Shown: positions 29,802 to 41,306 of the stretch, piece by piece
How positions within the stretch are numbered: position 1 is the stretch's first letter
How the letters are laid out: the number at the start of each line of letters is the position of its first letter
Source: Rhodocyclus purpureus
GTDB taxonomy: Bacteria > Pseudomonadota > Gammaproteobacteria > Burkholderiales > Rhodocyclaceae
Reading direction: 5' to 3'
Assembly: GCF_016653115.1 (NCBI RefSeq)
Contig: NZ_NHRX01000061.1
Span: forward strand, 62,001-126,000
DNA: 64,000 bases
Notes under the pieces: model-generated
Database searches by the model: none
What the model was told of the DNA's origin: nothing
What the model saw: only the letters and a program-made list of their open reading frames with translations
Made by a program: the position numbers and the translations under genes

Positions 29802-30680
29802 ATGATTACCGGATCGATCGTTGCGATTGTCACCCCGATGCACGAGGACGGCAGCCTGGACCTCCCCGGTCTGCGCCGCCTGATCGACTTTCACGTGCAG
29901 GAGGGAACCGACGGTCTCGTCATCGTCGGCACCACTGGCGAATCGCCGACAGTCACCCCCGAGGAACACTGCGAACTCATCCGCGTCGCCGTCGAACACG
30001 CCGGCGGCCGCATCCCGGTGATCGCCGGCGCCGGCGCCAATTCGACCGCCGAAGCGATCGAGCTGACCCGCTTCGCGCAGCAGGCCGGCGCCGACGCCAG
30101 CCTCTCGGTCGTCCCCTATTACAACAAGCCGACGCAGGAGGGGATGTACCGCCACTTCCGCGCGGTGGCCGAGGCGGTCGATCTGCCGCTGATCCTCTAC
30201 AACGTGCCGGGGCGCACCGTCGCCGACCTGGCCAACGATACCGTCCTGCGGCTGGCCGAAATCCCCAACATCGTCGGCGTCAAGGATGCAACCGGTAACA
30301 TCGAACGTGGCTCCGACCTTATCGCGCGCGCGCCCGCCGATTTCGCCGTCTATAGCGGCGACGACGCCAGCGCCTGCGCGCTGATGCTGCTCGGTGCCAA
30401 GGGCGACATCTCGGTGGTCGCCAACGTGGCGCCGCGGCTGATGCACGAGATGTGCGCGGCGGCCTTGGCCGGCGACGTCGTGCGCGCGCGCGAACTCAAT
30501 TTCCGCCTGCTCGGACTGCACCGTCACCTGTTCTGCGAAGCCAACCCGATTCCGGTCAAGTGGGCCTGTCAGCAGATCGGCCTGGTCGGCAGCGGCATCC
30601 GCCTGCCGCTGACCCCGCTGTCGCCGGAGTACCACGAGCGCGTGCGTGCTGCCATGCGCCAGGCCGGACTCGCTGCATGA
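29802..30680 (+). CDS. dapA: 4-hydroxy-tetrahydrodipicolinate synthase
   Basis: Condenses pyruvate and aspartate semialdehyde in lysine/diaminopimelate synthesis; 292 residues. [28 protein letters not shown] and the Schiff-base lysine in GVKDATGN are all present. A TTAGAAT -10-like element lies at 29761-29767. Its stop overlaps the start of bamC (ATGA), the same dapA-bamC order as in many proteobacteria. Confidence 0.97.
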   Translation: MITGSIVAIVTPMHEDGSLDLPGLRRLIDFHVQEGTDGLVIVGTTGESPTVTPEEHCELIRVAVEHAGGRIPVIAGAGANSTAEAIELTRFAQQAGADASLSVVPYYNKPTQEGMYRHFRAVAEAVDLPLILYNVPGRTVADLANDTVLRLAEIPNIVGVKDATGNIERGSDLIARAPADFAVYSGDDASACALMLLGAKGDISVVANVAPRLMHEMCAAALAGDVVRARELNFRLLGLHRHLFCEANPIPVKWACQQIGLVGSGIRLPLTPLSPEYHERVRAAMRQAGLAA

Positions 30681-31876
30681 AGCGAACGCCTTCCAGTTTC
30701 CATCCCGAATCCCAGATGAAATCCTCCTCCCTGGCAGTGAAGCCCTTGGCGCTTCGGCTCACCCCGCTCGTGCTGGCGATGGCGGCGGCCGGCTGCAGCG
30801 GCCAACTCTTCGAATCGAAGAAGATCGACTACAAGTCGACTGCCGTGCAGACCGTGCCGCGGCTGGAAGTCCCGCCCGACCTGATCGCCCCGACGCGTGA
30901 CGACCGTTTCGCCGTCCCCGACATCGGCGGCAAGGGCGGCGCCACCTTCTCAGCTTACAGCGCCGAGCGCTCGCCGCAGGCGGTGGCGGCGCAGCAGAGC
31001 GACGTCTTGCCCGCGGTCGACAAGACGCGCATCGAGCGAGCCGGCACTCAGCGCTGGCTGGTCGTGAGCGGGACGCCCGACAAGGCCTGGGACGTGGTCA
31101 GGGAGTTCTGGCAGGAGACCGGCTTCATCGTCAGCATCGAGCGCCCCGAGGCCGGGGTGATGGAGACCGACTGGGCCGAGAACCGCGCCAAGATTCCGCA
31201 GGACGGCTTGCGTGCGCTGCTCGGCAAGGCCATCGATGCGCTCTATTCGACCGCCGAACGCGACAAGTTCCGCACCCGCCTCGAGCCCGGCAGCGAGCCG
31301 GGGACGACCGACATCTTCATCAGCCACCGCGGCATGTACGAGACCTTCATCAGCGAAGGCAAGGACGAGACGCGCTGGCAGCCGCGTCCGGCCGACCCCG
31401 ACCTCGAAGCCGAGATGCTGCGTCGCCTGATGGTCCGTTTCGGCGTCGACGAGAAGCGCGCGGAAGCCGCGCTTGCCGCTGCTCAGTCGAAGCCGCTCGA
31501 CAAGGCGAGGCTCGCGCGTGGCAACGACGGCGTCGGCAGCCTCGAAGTCGACGAGTCCTTCGATCGTGCCTGGCGCCGTGTCGGTCTGGCGCTCGACCGG
31601 GTCGGCTTCACCGTCGAGGACCGCGATCGCTCGAAGGGTCTCTACTTCGTCCGCTACGTCGATCCCGACGCGGGCAAGAAGGACGAGGGCATTCTCGGCA
31701 AGCTGGCCTTCTGGAAGGGCAAGCCGGCCGACGCCGAGGCGCAGACGCAGTTCCGCGTCTACCTGCGCGACGACGGCGCGATCACCACCGTTCAGGTCCT
31801 CTCGCGCGAGGGCGGCGTCGATCGTTCCGAAACAGCGCGCAGGATCCTTGGCCTGCTGCACGAGCAGCTGAAGTAA
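30677..31876 (+). CDS. bamC: outer-membrane assembly lipoprotein BamC
   Basis: Lipoprotein of the BAM complex that inserts outer-membrane barrels. The N-terminus has a signal segment ending AMAAAGCSG; the cysteine is the likely lipidation site although the -3 residue is Ala rather than Leu. [24 protein letters not shown] is split family signature followed by two helix-grip domains (near residues 110-210 and 270-390). Two starts are possible: 30677 (coupled to dapA by ATGA) and 30716, which gives a more usual signal peptide length. Confidence 0.9.
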   Translation: MKRTPSSFHPESQMKSSSLAVKPLALRLTPLVLAMAAAGCSGQLFESKKIDYKSTAVQTVPRLEVPPDLIAPTRDDRFAVPDIGGKGGATFSAYSAERSPQAVAAQQSDVLPAVDKTRIERAGTQRWLVVSGTPDKAWDVVREFWQETGFIVSIERPEAGVMETDWAENRAKIPQDGLRALLGKAIDALYSTAERDKFRTRLEPGSEPGTTDIFISHRGMYETFISEGKDETRWQPRPADPDLEAEMLRRLMVRFGVDEKRAEAALAAAQSKPLDKARLARGNDGVGSLEVDESFDRAWRRVGLALDRVGFTVEDRDRSKGLYFVRYVDPDAGKKDEGILGKLAFWKGKPADAEAQTQFRVYLRDDGAITTVQVLSREGGVDRSETARRILGLLHEQLK

Positions 31877-31900
31877 GTTTTCCCTGCGGAGGCAGGCGCC

Positions 31901-32629
31901 GTGCGTGAGACCTGCAGCGGCTGCGGCGCCGCCCTGCGCCCCGGGGCGAAGTTCTGCGGCCGCTGCGGCCTGCGCATCGCCGCCGCGGTTCCCGTGGCGG
32001 TCCCGGCTGTTCGCGAGCGCGTGCCTGCGGGCCACATCCGCATCCTGGAAACCCTCACCGAGGGACCCGACGAGAGTGGGCGTTACCGCCTCGTCACGGT
32101 GTTCGAACTTGCCGATGAGCCTGGCGGCGCGCTCGTCCCTGCCGTAGCGACCAGCGCCGCAGCCGACACGCCGCCAGCGCCGCTCGCATCCTCCGGCTGG
32201 CGCGTGCGCCTGCTCGACCCTGCCGCGCACCCCCGCCGCAGCAGCGCTGGCGCCTTCCCGCTCATCGTGATGGTGGTCGGGCAGGAGGCACGCCCCTGGG
32301 ATCGCTCGGCTCTGGGCGATGCCCTGTTCGCCGGTCGCTCATGGCGCTGCTGCGAGCCGCCGGGAAGCAGCATTCCGGGAGGGCTGCTGCCGGGGCTCGC
32401 TGCCGACGGCAAGCTGAGCTACCGCGAGCTGAAGGCGGCGGGAGACCCTGCAGCGCTGCTGCAGGCACTCTTTCCCCATCTCGACGGGGTGTTCAAGGTC
32501 GATGCGTCGAGCCGGACGATCGAGGAGTGGGAGCTTTCCGAAAGCAGCGTCAGCTTCTTCCTCAAGTTCGACGTCCTCGCCAAGCCCGAGCGCTTCTACA
32601 TCGAATTCGTCGAGTTCGTTCCCGCCTGA
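31901..32629 (+). CDS. zinc-ribbon protein of unknown function
   Basis: A 242-residue protein that begins with a compact zinc ribbon (CSGCGAALRPGAKFCGRCG, four Cys) followed by an Ala/Pro linker and a mixed alpha/beta domain with no family I recognise. GTG start at 31901 with GGAGG 8 bases upstream. The next gene also encodes a zinc-ribbon protein 3 bases downstream, so the pair is probably cotranscribed and may work together. Confidence 0.75.
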   Translation: MRETCSGCGAALRPGAKFCGRCGLRIAAAVPVAVPAVRERVPAGHIRILETLTEGPDESGRYRLVTVFELADEPGGALVPAVATSAAADTPPAPLASSGWRVRLLDPAAHPRRSSAGAFPLIVMVVGQEARPWDRSALGDALFAGRSWRCCEPPGSSIPGGLLPGLAADGKLSYRELKAAGDPAALLQALFPHLDGVFKVDASSRTIEEWELSESSVSFFLKFDVLAKPERFYIEFVEFVPA

Positions 32630-32632
32630 GCC

Positions 32633-32851
32633 ATGTTGAAATGCCTTCATTGCGGGGCCTGGGGAGACGCCCGGGCAGCCGTCTGCATGGGCTGCGGCAA
32701 GCCGGCCGAACTCGCCTACGCGCTCGATGCGTATTGCCTGCACTGCGGCGCCGCGCTCGCGCCCGAAGACCGCTTCTGTTGCGCATGCGGCGCACGCCGC
32801 GGCGGCGGCAGGACCGCCGCCGTGCCGCCGGCAATGCCCGGCCAATCCTAG
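32633..32851 (+). CDS. double zinc-ribbon small protein
   Basis: 72 residues with two CxxC...CxxC ribbons: CLHCGAWG/CMGCGK and CLHCGAAL/CCACGAR. It starts 3 bases after the preceding zinc-ribbon gene. Proteins like this usually make protein or nucleic-acid contacts; no specific role can be given. Confidence 0.7.
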   Translation: MLKCLHCGAWGDARAAVCMGCGKPAELAYALDAYCLHCGAALAPEDRFCCACGARRGGGRTAAVPPAMPGQS

Positions 32852-32878
32852 GCCGCGGCATTCCAGCTGGCCAGCCAG

Positions 32879-32900
32879 CCGCCGGCCGTACGGCCGGCGG
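32879..32900. repeat. 22-bp perfect palindrome between convergent genes
   Basis: CCGCCGGCCGT and its exact complement lie back to back midway between the stops of the zinc-ribbon gene and metY. With no loop and no T-run it is not a textbook terminator, but a bidirectional stop or protein-binding site is possible. Confidence 0.5.
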
Positions 32901-32914
32901 TGCGGGCGACGCGC

Positions 32915-34186
32915 TCAGGCGGCGGCGAGCGCCTGCTCGAGGTCGGCGATCAGGTCGTCCGCGTGCTCGATGCCGATCGACAGGCGGATCATGTCCTCGG
33001 AGACGCCGGCGCGCTCGAGTTCATCGGGCGACAACTGGCGGTGCGTCGTCGACGCCGGGTGGCAGGCGAGCGACTTGGCATCGCCGATGTTGACGAGGCG
33101 CGTGAACAGCTTCAGGGCGTCCTGGAAGCGTGCCCCGGCCTCGCGGCCGCCCTTGACGCCGAAGGTGAGGATGCCCGAGGCCTTGCCGCCCATGTATTTC
33201 CTGACCAGTCCGTGGTCGGGGTGCGAGGCGAGCCCCGCGTAATTGACCCATTCCACCTTCGGGTGCTGCTGCAGGAAGTAGGCGATCTGCAAGGCGTTCT
33301 CGCAGGTCCGCTCCATGCGCAAGGCGAGCGTCTCGATCCCCTGCAGGATCAGGAAGGCGTTGAACGGCGACAGCGCCGCGCCCATGTTGCGCAGCGGGAC
33401 GACGCGCGCGCGGCCGATGTAGGCGGCGGCGCCGAGCGCCTCCGTATAGACGACGCCGTGGTAGGAAACGTCGGGTTCGTTGAGGCGGGCGAAGCGCTCC
33501 TTGTGCTCGGCCCAGGGGAACTTGCCGCTGTCAACGATGGCGCCGCCGAGCGAGGTGCCGTGGCCGCCCAGGTACTTGGTCAGCGCATGCACGACGATGT
33601 CGGCACCGTGCTCGATCGGGCGGCACAGGTAGGGCGAGGGCACCGTGTTGTCGACGATCAGCGGCAGCCCGTGGCGGTGGGCGATGTCGGCGAGTTTCTC
33701 GAAATCGGTGACGTTGCCGAGCGGGTTGCCGATCGATTCGCAGAAGATCGCCTTGGTGCGCGCGTCGATCTGGCGCTCGAAGGCGGCCGGGTCCTGGTAA
33801 TCGGCGAAGCGCACCTCGATCCCGTACTGCGGGAAGGTGTGCGCGAACAGGTTGTAGGTGCCGCCGTAGAGCGTCGCCGAGGAGACGATGTTGTCGCCGG
33901 CAGCAGCGATGGTCTGGATCGCGTAGGTGATCGCTGCCATTCCCGATGCCACCGCCAGTGCGCCGATGCCGCCCTCGAGCGCGGCGACCCGTTTTTCGAG
34001 CACGTCGGTGGTCGGGTTCATGATGCGCGTGTAGATGTTGCCGGCCACCTTGAGGTCGAACAGGTCGGCACCGTGCTGCGTGTCGTCGAAGGCGTACGAG
34101 GTCGTCTGGTAGATCGGCACCGCCGCGGAACGCGTGGTCGGGTCGGGACTGTAGCCGGCGTGGACGGCGAGTGTTTCGAGTTTCAT
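32915..34186 (-). CDS. metY: O-acetylhomoserine aminocarboxypropyltransferase / cysteine synthase-like
   Basis: PLP enzyme of the Cys/Met metabolism family that makes homocysteine from O-acetylhomoserine and sulfide. 423 residues. The start [28 protein letters not shown], the [22 protein letters not shown] segment and the PLP lysine in [15 protein letters not shown] near residue 204 are diagnostic of the longer MetY type (extended middle insertion). It stands alone between two rightward units. Confidence 0.93.
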   Translation of the reverse strand: MKLETLAVHAGYSPDPTTRSAAVPIYQTTSYAFDDTQHGADLFDLKVAGNIYTRIMNPTTDVLEKRVAALEGGIGALAVASGMAAITYAIQTIAAAGDNIVSSATLYGGTYNLFAHTFPQYGIEVRFADYQDPAAFERQIDARTKAIFCESIGNPLGNVTDFEKLADIAHRHGLPLIVDNTVPSPYLCRPIEHGADIVVHALTKYLGGHGTSLGGAIVDSGKFPWAEHKERFARLNEPDVSYHGVVYTEALGAAAYIGRARVVPLRNMGAALSPFNAFLILQGIETLALRMERTCENALQIAYFLQQHPKVEWVNYAGLASHPDHGLVRKYMGGKASGILTFGVKGGREAGARFQDALKLFTRLVNIGDAKSLACHPASTTHRQLSPDELERAGVSEDMIRLSIGIEHADDLIADLEQALAAA

Positions 34187-34338
34187 CTAGGCTCCCTGGA
34201 CTTGGCTGCGTGAATGAGGGGAAGCAAATCTTAGCATTGCGTCCGTCCCGGATGAGCGCCGGGCAGTACGGATCGAGCGGTGCCCGCCCCGGAACGCGGC
34301 GGCCGGCGGCGGCGACTTCGCTGTGTATTCGTTTGGAA

Positions 34339-34368
34339 TTGGTCCGGGCGATGCCGATTTGTTAGAAT
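34339..34368 (+). promoter_or_regulatory. candidate promoter for the porin-PstS-EAL operon
   Basis: TTGGTC (34339-34344), 18 bases, TAGAAT (34363-34368). The same TTAGAAT hexamer region precedes surE and dapA. The predicted leader contains complementary TCTGGT (34399-34404) and ACCAGA just before the start, which would fold over the ribosome site. Confidence 0.4.
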
Positions 34369-34443
34369 CGGGAGGTGCTGCAGAAATTCCGGGCGTCAGA
34401 TCTGGTGGGCGTGAAAAAACTCTTGGAAAGACCAGAGGCGACG

Positions 34444-35748
34444 ATGGCCAATGACAATCCGACAGGCAGGGTGGGCAGGGCCGTGCAGGGCGCTCCGCGC
34501 CGTTCGCCGACGCGCAAGGGCACCGGTTCTTTCCGTCTCCGGCTCGCCTGCTGTCTCGCCGCTGCCGTCCTCGGCGCACCGGGCGCCTTCGCCGCGACCG
34601 ACGAGGGCGCGCTGCCCGGCCTGTCGTTGCGCGGTTTCGGCACCCTCGGGCTGGCGCGGACGACGACCGACCAGGCCGAGTTCGTCCGCGACCTGTCGCA
34701 GCCGGGGGGCGTCCAGCGCGACTGGTCGCCGAAGATCGACTCGATTCTGGGTGTGCAGGCCAACTACCTCGTCGGCGACCAGCTCGAAGCGGTGGTGCAG
34801 GCGGTCAGCCGCTACCGTTCCGATGGCTCGTTCCGGCCGGAGGTGAGCTGGGCCTTCCTGAAGTACGACCCGAACCCGCAGTTCTCCTGGCGCGTCGGAC
34901 GCCTCGGCACCGAGTTCTACATGCTCGCCGACTCGCGCCTGGTCGGCTATTCGTACCTGCCGATCCGTCCTCCCGGCGATTACTTTGGCACCTTGCCGTT
35001 CACCTACATCGACGGCGCCGACGTCGCCGTGACCGCGCCTTTCGCAGCCGGCCTCGTGCGCGGCAAGCTGTTCGCCGGGGTGTCGCGCGAGAGCGCGCCG
35101 GTCGATAACCGGCAGTTCGACCTGAACGGCTCGCAGATGCAGGGCGGTCATCTCGATTACCAGCAGGGCTCGTGGTTGTGGCGCCTGGGCTACGCGCAGT
35201 TGCGCTTCGAGCACGAGTTGCCGCCGGTGGCCGACCTGCGCAGCGTGCTGCTCGGCCCCGGCTTGCCGGCTTCCGCGCGCGCCGTGGCCGACGCACTGGC
35301 GACCGCGGGCACGGTGTCGCGCTTCCATTCGGCGGGGATGAGCTACGACCGTGGCCCGCTGCAGCTGCAGTTGATGGCGAGCCGGACGACGCACGAGGCG
35401 GGCATCTACCAGGACACCAATGCCGGCTACCTGATCGCCGCCTACCGCGTGAACGAATTCACGCCCTACGTCGGTCGCTCGTGGGCGAGGTCGAAGGCCA
35501 GGTCGCTGCCTTCCAGCGGTGTCGGCGAACTCGACGCACTGGTCGCCGCTTCGCAGGCGCGCACCCACACCGACCAATTCACGCATTTCCTCGGCGTACG
35601 CTGGGATTTCCGGCGCGACATGGCACTCAAGGCGCAGGTCGACTTCATCCGCGGTGCGCCGTCCTCAGTTTATCCGTTCCAGTGGGTCACCCCCGCCTAC
35701 GACGGCCGGATGAACGTGTACAGTCTTTCGCTTGATTTCGTCTTCTGA
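34444..35748 (+). CDS. porin-like outer-membrane protein
   Basis: About 434 residues with an N-terminal signal region (LACCLAAAVLGAPGAFA, after a basic stretch) and a long series of amphipathic strands ending in SLDFVF, the terminal Phe being typical of outer-membrane barrels. The first strand GLSLRGFGTLGLARTTTD is porin-like. ATG at 34444 has AGAGG 5 bases upstream. It begins an operon with a PstS-like periplasmic protein and a GGDEF/EAL protein; the trio suggests an envelope sensing role for c-di-GMP output. Confidence 0.75.
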   Translation: MANDNPTGRVGRAVQGAPRRSPTRKGTGSFRLRLACCLAAAVLGAPGAFAATDEGALPGLSLRGFGTLGLARTTTDQAEFVRDLSQPGGVQRDWSPKIDSILGVQANYLVGDQLEAVVQAVSRYRSDGSFRPEVSWAFLKYDPNPQFSWRVGRLGTEFYMLADSRLVGYSYLPIRPPGDYFGTLPFTYIDGADVAVTAPFAAGLVRGKLFAGVSRESAPVDNRQFDLNGSQMQGGHLDYQQGSWLWRLGYAQLRFEHELPPVADLRSVLLGPGLPASARAVADALATAGTVSRFHSAGMSYDRGPLQLQLMASRTTHEAGIYQDTNAGYLIAAYRVNEFTPYVGRSWARSKARSLPSSGVGELDALVAASQARTHTDQFTHFLGVRWDFRRDMALKAQVDFIRGAPSSVYPFQWVTPAYDGRMNVYSLSLDFVF

Positions 35749-35750
35749 AC

Positions 35751-36185
35751 ATGGCGCGTCGTACCTTCAAAGTCATGCTGCTCGCCGGCATGCTCCTGCT
35801 GGCGGCCAGCGCAAGCCTCGCGGAAGTGGTGGTGGTCGCCAACGCGAGGAGCGGCATCGATCGTCTGACGCGCGACGAGGTCGTTAACATCTTCCTCGGC
35901 CGCTACCGGCAACTGTCTTCCGGCCTGCCGGCGATTCCCGTCGACCTGCCGGCGAGCGATGCGGGGAAGGCGAGCTTCTACCGACTGCTGGTCGGCAAGG
36001 ACCTCTCCGACCTCAACGCGTACTGGGCGCGCCTCGTCTTTTCCGGCAGGACGGCGCCTCCCCGCCAGTCGAACGGCGAGGACGACCTGTTGCGCTTCGT
36101 CGCCGAGAACCCGGGTGCCGTCGGCTACCTCGAGCGTTCCCGCGTCGATTCGCGCGTCAGGATCGTCTTCGATTTCGGTAGCTGA
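35751..36185 (+). CDS. short PstS-like periplasmic protein
   Basis: 144 residues with a signal peptide (MLLAGMLLLAASASLAE) and a small substrate-binding-protein-like domain: RSGIDRLTRDEVVNIFLGRYRQ and a final AVGYLERSRVDSRVRIVF. This resembles phosphate ABC transporter binding proteins but is far too short for one, and no ABC genes are near. It starts 2 bases after the barrel gene and ends 9 bases before the GGDEF/EAL gene, so it may be the periplasmic sensor part of that system. Confidence 0.75.
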   Translation: MARRTFKVMLLAGMLLLAASASLAEVVVVANARSGIDRLTRDEVVNIFLGRYRQLSSGLPAIPVDLPASDAGKASFYRLLVGKDLSDLNAYWARLVFSGRTAPPRQSNGEDDLLRFVAENPGAVGYLERSRVDSRVRIVFDFGS

Positions 36186-36194
36186 ACCCTCGCC

Positions 36195-38606
36195 ATGGCC
36201 GTTCTCCCCAAACAGCGCAGCATCCTCTACCTGTCGGCGCGCGCGATCGTTTACAGCGCGGTCGTCGTCGGCCTGCTGTTCATCGGTCTCACCGCCTGGC
36301 TGAGCGGAGAGCGCGCCCAGGAGCGGACGACGCAGCGGCTGGGCGAACTGCTCGCCACCGTCGAGAGTACGGTCAGCATCGCCTGCTTCACCGAAGACCC
36401 GACCCTGGCCATGGAGGTCGCGCGTGGCCTGATGAAGAACAGCGAGGCGCTGGCGGTGGTCATCCGCACCGATGCGGGCGAGCTGGCGCGTGTCCAGCGC
36501 GACGGTGCCAGCGCCGCCGACCTCGCGCAAGCCGCCAAGGCGCGCCTGCTGCGTCCGATCGTCTCCCCCTTCGACAGCGTGCAGCAGGTCGGCGAAATCA
36601 TGCTCGACCCGGACCACAAGGCCGTGCAGCGCGTCGTCTTCGAGGAGGTACGCTTCACCGGGCTGCTCCTCTGGTGCCTCTTGGTGGTGCTGGTGGTGGT
36701 GATCGCCGCGGTCATGCGACGGCGCATCGTCGAACCCGTCCAGGGCCTGTCCGAACAACTGCACCAGATGGATGCCGCTGCCGGCGAGCGTCTCGCCGTC
36801 GGCAAGGTGGCCCCCGGGATCGAGCTGGAGCGCCTCGTCGGCGACGTGAACGCGCTGGCCGACCGGCTGGTGACCTCGCTCGACGACGAACGCAAGCTGC
36901 GCATCCAGCGCGAACTCGACGAGAAGAAGTACCGGGCGATCTTCGACAACGCCGAGACCGGCATCTTCATCGCTGCCGCCGACGGTGCCATCGAGTCGTG
37001 CAACCGGGCGCTTGGCCGTCAGCTCGGCCTGCCTGCCGGGTCGGCGCCTGAGGCGCCGGGCATCCACCTCGATACCCTGGCCTGGCAGGAACCGGAGCGC
37101 CTGCACGCGCTCGTCGCCGACTGTCTCGGCGGCAACCGGACTTGTGCAGACGACTTCGAATACCGCTATGGCGACGGCAGCCGCCGCTGGCTGAACGTGC
37201 TCATCAGTCCGATCGGCGAGGGCAGGGTCGAAGGCCTGGTCAGCGACGTGACCGAGCGGCGCCTGGCCGAAGAGGCCGCCCGCCGGCAGGCCTTCACCGA
37301 TCCCCTGACTGGCAACCTCAACCGCCATGCGCTCGAACGGCGTCTGGCCTCGACCATCGGCCAGGAGCACGCCGCCTTCGCCTTCCTCCTGATCGACATC
37401 GACGGTTTCAAGCGCGTCAACGACGCCTTCGGGTTGCCCTTCGGCGACCGCATCCTGCGCGCGGCCAGCGCGCGCATCCAGGCTTGCCTCGGCCCGGCGG
37501 ACATCCTGGCGCGCATCGGCAGCGACACCTTCGCCGTCATCCTTCCCGGCGCCGACGGCAGCGCTGCTGCCGCTGCCGGAGAATGCCTCGTCAGCGCGAT
37601 GCAGCGCACTTACGACTTGCCGAGTGCCCTGCCGATCAAGCTCGGCGCGAGCATCGGCATCACCCTCTTCCCGCGTGACGCCGCCGACATCCCCGGACTG
37701 CTGCGCAACACCGAACTCGCGCTCGATGACGCCAGGGGCAACGGGGGCGCTCGCTTCAGCTTCTTCGACCCGGCCATGGTCGAGGCCACCGAGCGCCGTC
37801 GCGAACTCGAAACCGACATGCAGCTGGCGCTGGCGCGCAATGAGTTCAGGCTCTACCTGCAACCGATCATCGATGCCCAGACGGGGCGACTGGGTGGCGC
37901 CGAAGCGCTCATCCGCTGGCAGCACCGCGAGAAGGGGCTGATCAGTCCCGACGTCTTCATCCCGCTGGCCGAGGAAACCGGCCTCATCACCGAGATCGGC
38001 GGGTGGTGCCTCGAAGAGGCTTGCGCGCAACTGGCGCGCTGGCAGCGCGAGGGGCGTGACTTCTACCTTTCATTCAACGTCTCGGGACGGCAGATTCCCG
38101 ACGGCCTGACCCCGGCGCGGCTGATCGAGACCGTTCGCCGGCACGGGGTCAGGCCGGAGCGCCTGTCCATCGAGATCACCGAAGGCGTGCTCCTCGCCGA
38201 TGTCGTTCCCGCCCAGACCTGGCTCGACGAACTGCGCGACAACGGTTTCCGCATCTTCCTCGACGACTTCGGTACCGGCTACTCGTCGCTTTCCTATCTC
38301 AAGCGTTTTGCCGTCGACAAGGTCAAGATCGACCGGGCCTTCATCCGTGACATGGCCAAGGACGAGGGCGATCGCGCGCTGGTTGGGGCGATCATCGCTA
38401 TGGCGCGCAGCCTGCGCCTGCAGGTCGTCGCCGAAGGGGTGGAGGACGCCGAGCAGTTCGCGCAACTGCGGCAGATGGGCTGCCACTACGTGCAGGGCTT
38501 CCTGTTCTCGCCGGCGGTGTCGGCTGACGAGTTCGACGCCGTCGCCGAACTCATCGCCGAGCGCTTGGCGACGATCGAAGCGTCCCCGGCACTCGGCTCC
38601 CGCTAG
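36195..38606 (+). CDS. membrane PAS-GGDEF(degenerate)-EAL protein, probable c-di-GMP phosphodiesterase
   Basis: An 803-residue inner-membrane signalling protein. Two membrane segments (about 15-40 and 155-175) flank a periplasmic sensor of the CHASE8 kind; HAMP follows, then PAS (about 235-360), GGDEF (about 370-530) and EAL (about 545-790). The GGDEF signature is GSDTF, so cyclase activity is unlikely. The EAL part is intact: EALIRW, FNVSG, EITEG, DDFGTGYSSLSYLK and AEGVE. It therefore most likely degrades c-di-GMP, with GGDEF as a GTP-sensing or structural domain. Its stop overlaps the convergent mnmD stop by 4 bases (CTAG). Confidence 0.92.
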   Translation: MAVLPKQRSILYLSARAIVYSAVVVGLLFIGLTAWLSGERAQERTTQRLGELLATVESTVSIACFTEDPTLAMEVARGLMKNSEALAVVIRTDAGELARVQRDGASAADLAQAAKARLLRPIVSPFDSVQQVGEIMLDPDHKAVQRVVFEEVRFTGLLLWCLLVVLVVVIAAVMRRRIVEPVQGLSEQLHQMDAAAGERLAVGKVAPGIELERLVGDVNALADRLVTSLDDERKLRIQRELDEKKYRAIFDNAETGIFIAAADGAIESCNRALGRQLGLPAGSAPEAPGIHLDTLAWQEPERLHALVADCLGGNRTCADDFEYRYGDGSRRWLNVLISPIGEGRVEGLVSDVTERRLAEEAARRQAFTDPLTGNLNRHALERRLASTIGQEHAAFAFLLIDIDGFKRVNDAFGLPFGDRILRAASARIQACLGPADILARIGSDTFAVILPGADGSAAAAAGECLVSAMQRTYDLPSALPIKLGASIGITLFPRDAADIPGLLRNTELALDDARGNGGARFSFFDPAMVEATERRRELETDMQLALARNEFRLYLQPIIDAQTGRLGGAEALIRWQHREKGLISPDVFIPLAEETGLITEIGGWCLEEACAQLARWQREGRDFYLSFNVSGRQIPDGLTPARLIETVRRHGVRPERLSIEITEGVLLADVVPAQTWLDELRDNGFRIFLDDFGTGYSSLSYLKRFAVDKVKIDRAFIRDMAKDEGDRALVGAIIAMARSLRLQVVAEGVEDAEQFAQLRQMGCHYVQGFLFSPAVSADEFDAVAELIAERLATIEASPALGSR

Positions 38607-39364
38607 GCCTCCGGCCAGCGTCCGTAAAGCATCTCGCGCTTCCCGGCAAAACCGGCGCGCTTGGCCAGCTGCCAGCCCGCGGCGGCGAGCGAGCGGCGCA
38701 CCGCCGCCGCGACCGACCAGGTGGCGAGCGTCGCCCCCGGCGCCGCCAGCCGGGCGAGCTCGGCGAGCAGCGGTTCGCTCCACAGATCGGGATTCCTCGC
38801 CGGCGAGAAACCGTCGAGGTAGAAGGCGTCGACGGGCGCCGAAAGTCTTGGCAGCGCCTGCGTCGCGTCGGCGAAGACGAGGCCGAGGCGGACGCGACCG
38901 TCGGCGAAGACGAGGTCGTGGCGACCCGGCGCCAGCGGCGGCCAGGCCGCGGCGAGCTCGCAGGCGAGCGCGGCAAGTTCTGCTTCCAGCTGCGGAGCCA
39001 TGCCGCCCTCGCCGGCTTCGGCGAGCAGTGCCGCGTGCGCGCGCGCCAGATCGACGGCAGCGAACGGGTGCTTCTCGAAGGAGATGAAGTCGAGCTGCCG
39101 TGCACGCTGCGGGTCGGCGCGCCACGCGGCCCAGGTGACGAGGAAGTTCAGCCCGAGACCGAATCCCGTCTCGAGGATGACGAAGCGCTCGCGCCCCTGC
39201 CAGCGCAGCGGCAGATCGTTGCCACCGAGAAAGACGTGCCGCGACTGCCCGACGCCGCCGCTCTTCGTGTGATAGACGTCACCGTAGTCCTCCGAGAAAG
39301 GAATTCCCTCGGGGGAGAACGACAGCTGCGCGGGCTCGATCGAGGCTTCTTTCCGAAGAATCAT
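38603..39364 (-). CDS. mnmD: tRNA mnm5(s2)U34 methyltransferase, MnmD-type
   Basis: A 253-residue methyltransferase equal to the N-terminal half of bifunctional MnmC, without the FAD oxidase half. Conserved parts are FSEDYGDVYHTKSGG, VFLGGNDLPLRW, ILETGFGLGLNFL (SAM binding) and DAFYLDGFSPARNPDLWS. It would methylate nm5U34 of certain tRNAs in the last step of the wobble modification. The start at 39364 has AAGGGG 8 bases upstream; 39406 is also in frame but has no site. Confidence 0.9.
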   Translation of the reverse strand: MILRKEASIEPAQLSFSPEGIPFSEDYGDVYHTKSGGVGQSRHVFLGGNDLPLRWQGRERFVILETGFGLGLNFLVTWAAWRADPQRARQLDFISFEKHPFAAVDLARAHAALLAEAGEGGMAPQLEAELAALACELAAAWPPLAPGRHDLVFADGRVRLGLVFADATQALPRLSAPVDAFYLDGFSPARNPDLWSEPLLAELARLAAPGATLATWSVAAAVRRSLAAAGWQLAKRAGFAGKREMLYGRWPEA

Positions 39365-39384
39365 CCTGGAAACCCCTTCCGAGC

Positions 39385-39410
39385 CACGAAAGACACGAAA
39401 AGCCACGAAA
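39385..39410. repeat. three spaced CACGAAA repeats
   Basis: CACGAAA occurs at 39385, 39394 and 39404, i.e. every 9-10 bases, just upstream of mnmD. The pattern resembles the short CACGAAA-type repeats dispersed in some environmental genomes. Confidence 0.6.
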
Positions 39411-39608
39411 TGAAATCAGGACTCATTTTTCGCGCATTTCGTCGCCAACTATTTCTTCAGGACCGTCGACGGCGTGTTTCCTGAAAATACAATCCCGTAT
39501 GCGATGCGGCTAGGCGAGCGCAGCCCAGGCAAGGCGCGCACCCCCGCCGCATGGCAGCGCCATGCAAGGGGGTAAGCAACGCCGCATGGGCAAGCGCAGC
39601 CGGGCGCA

Positions 39609-41141
<1,533 letters not shown>

Positions 41142-41306
41142 GGCGGTTTCCGGTCGGAATCTTTGAGGTGGGTCCGGCAGCGGCGCGGGCTGCCGGGCGG
41201 TGTCGGCGGATTGGGCGGAGTGGCTGGGGGCGGGCAGAGCCTGTCTGAGTTTGTCAGAGTGTGACAGGCGCCGCGGGCGCGGGCCGGCATTGGCCGGCCC
41301 CGACGC

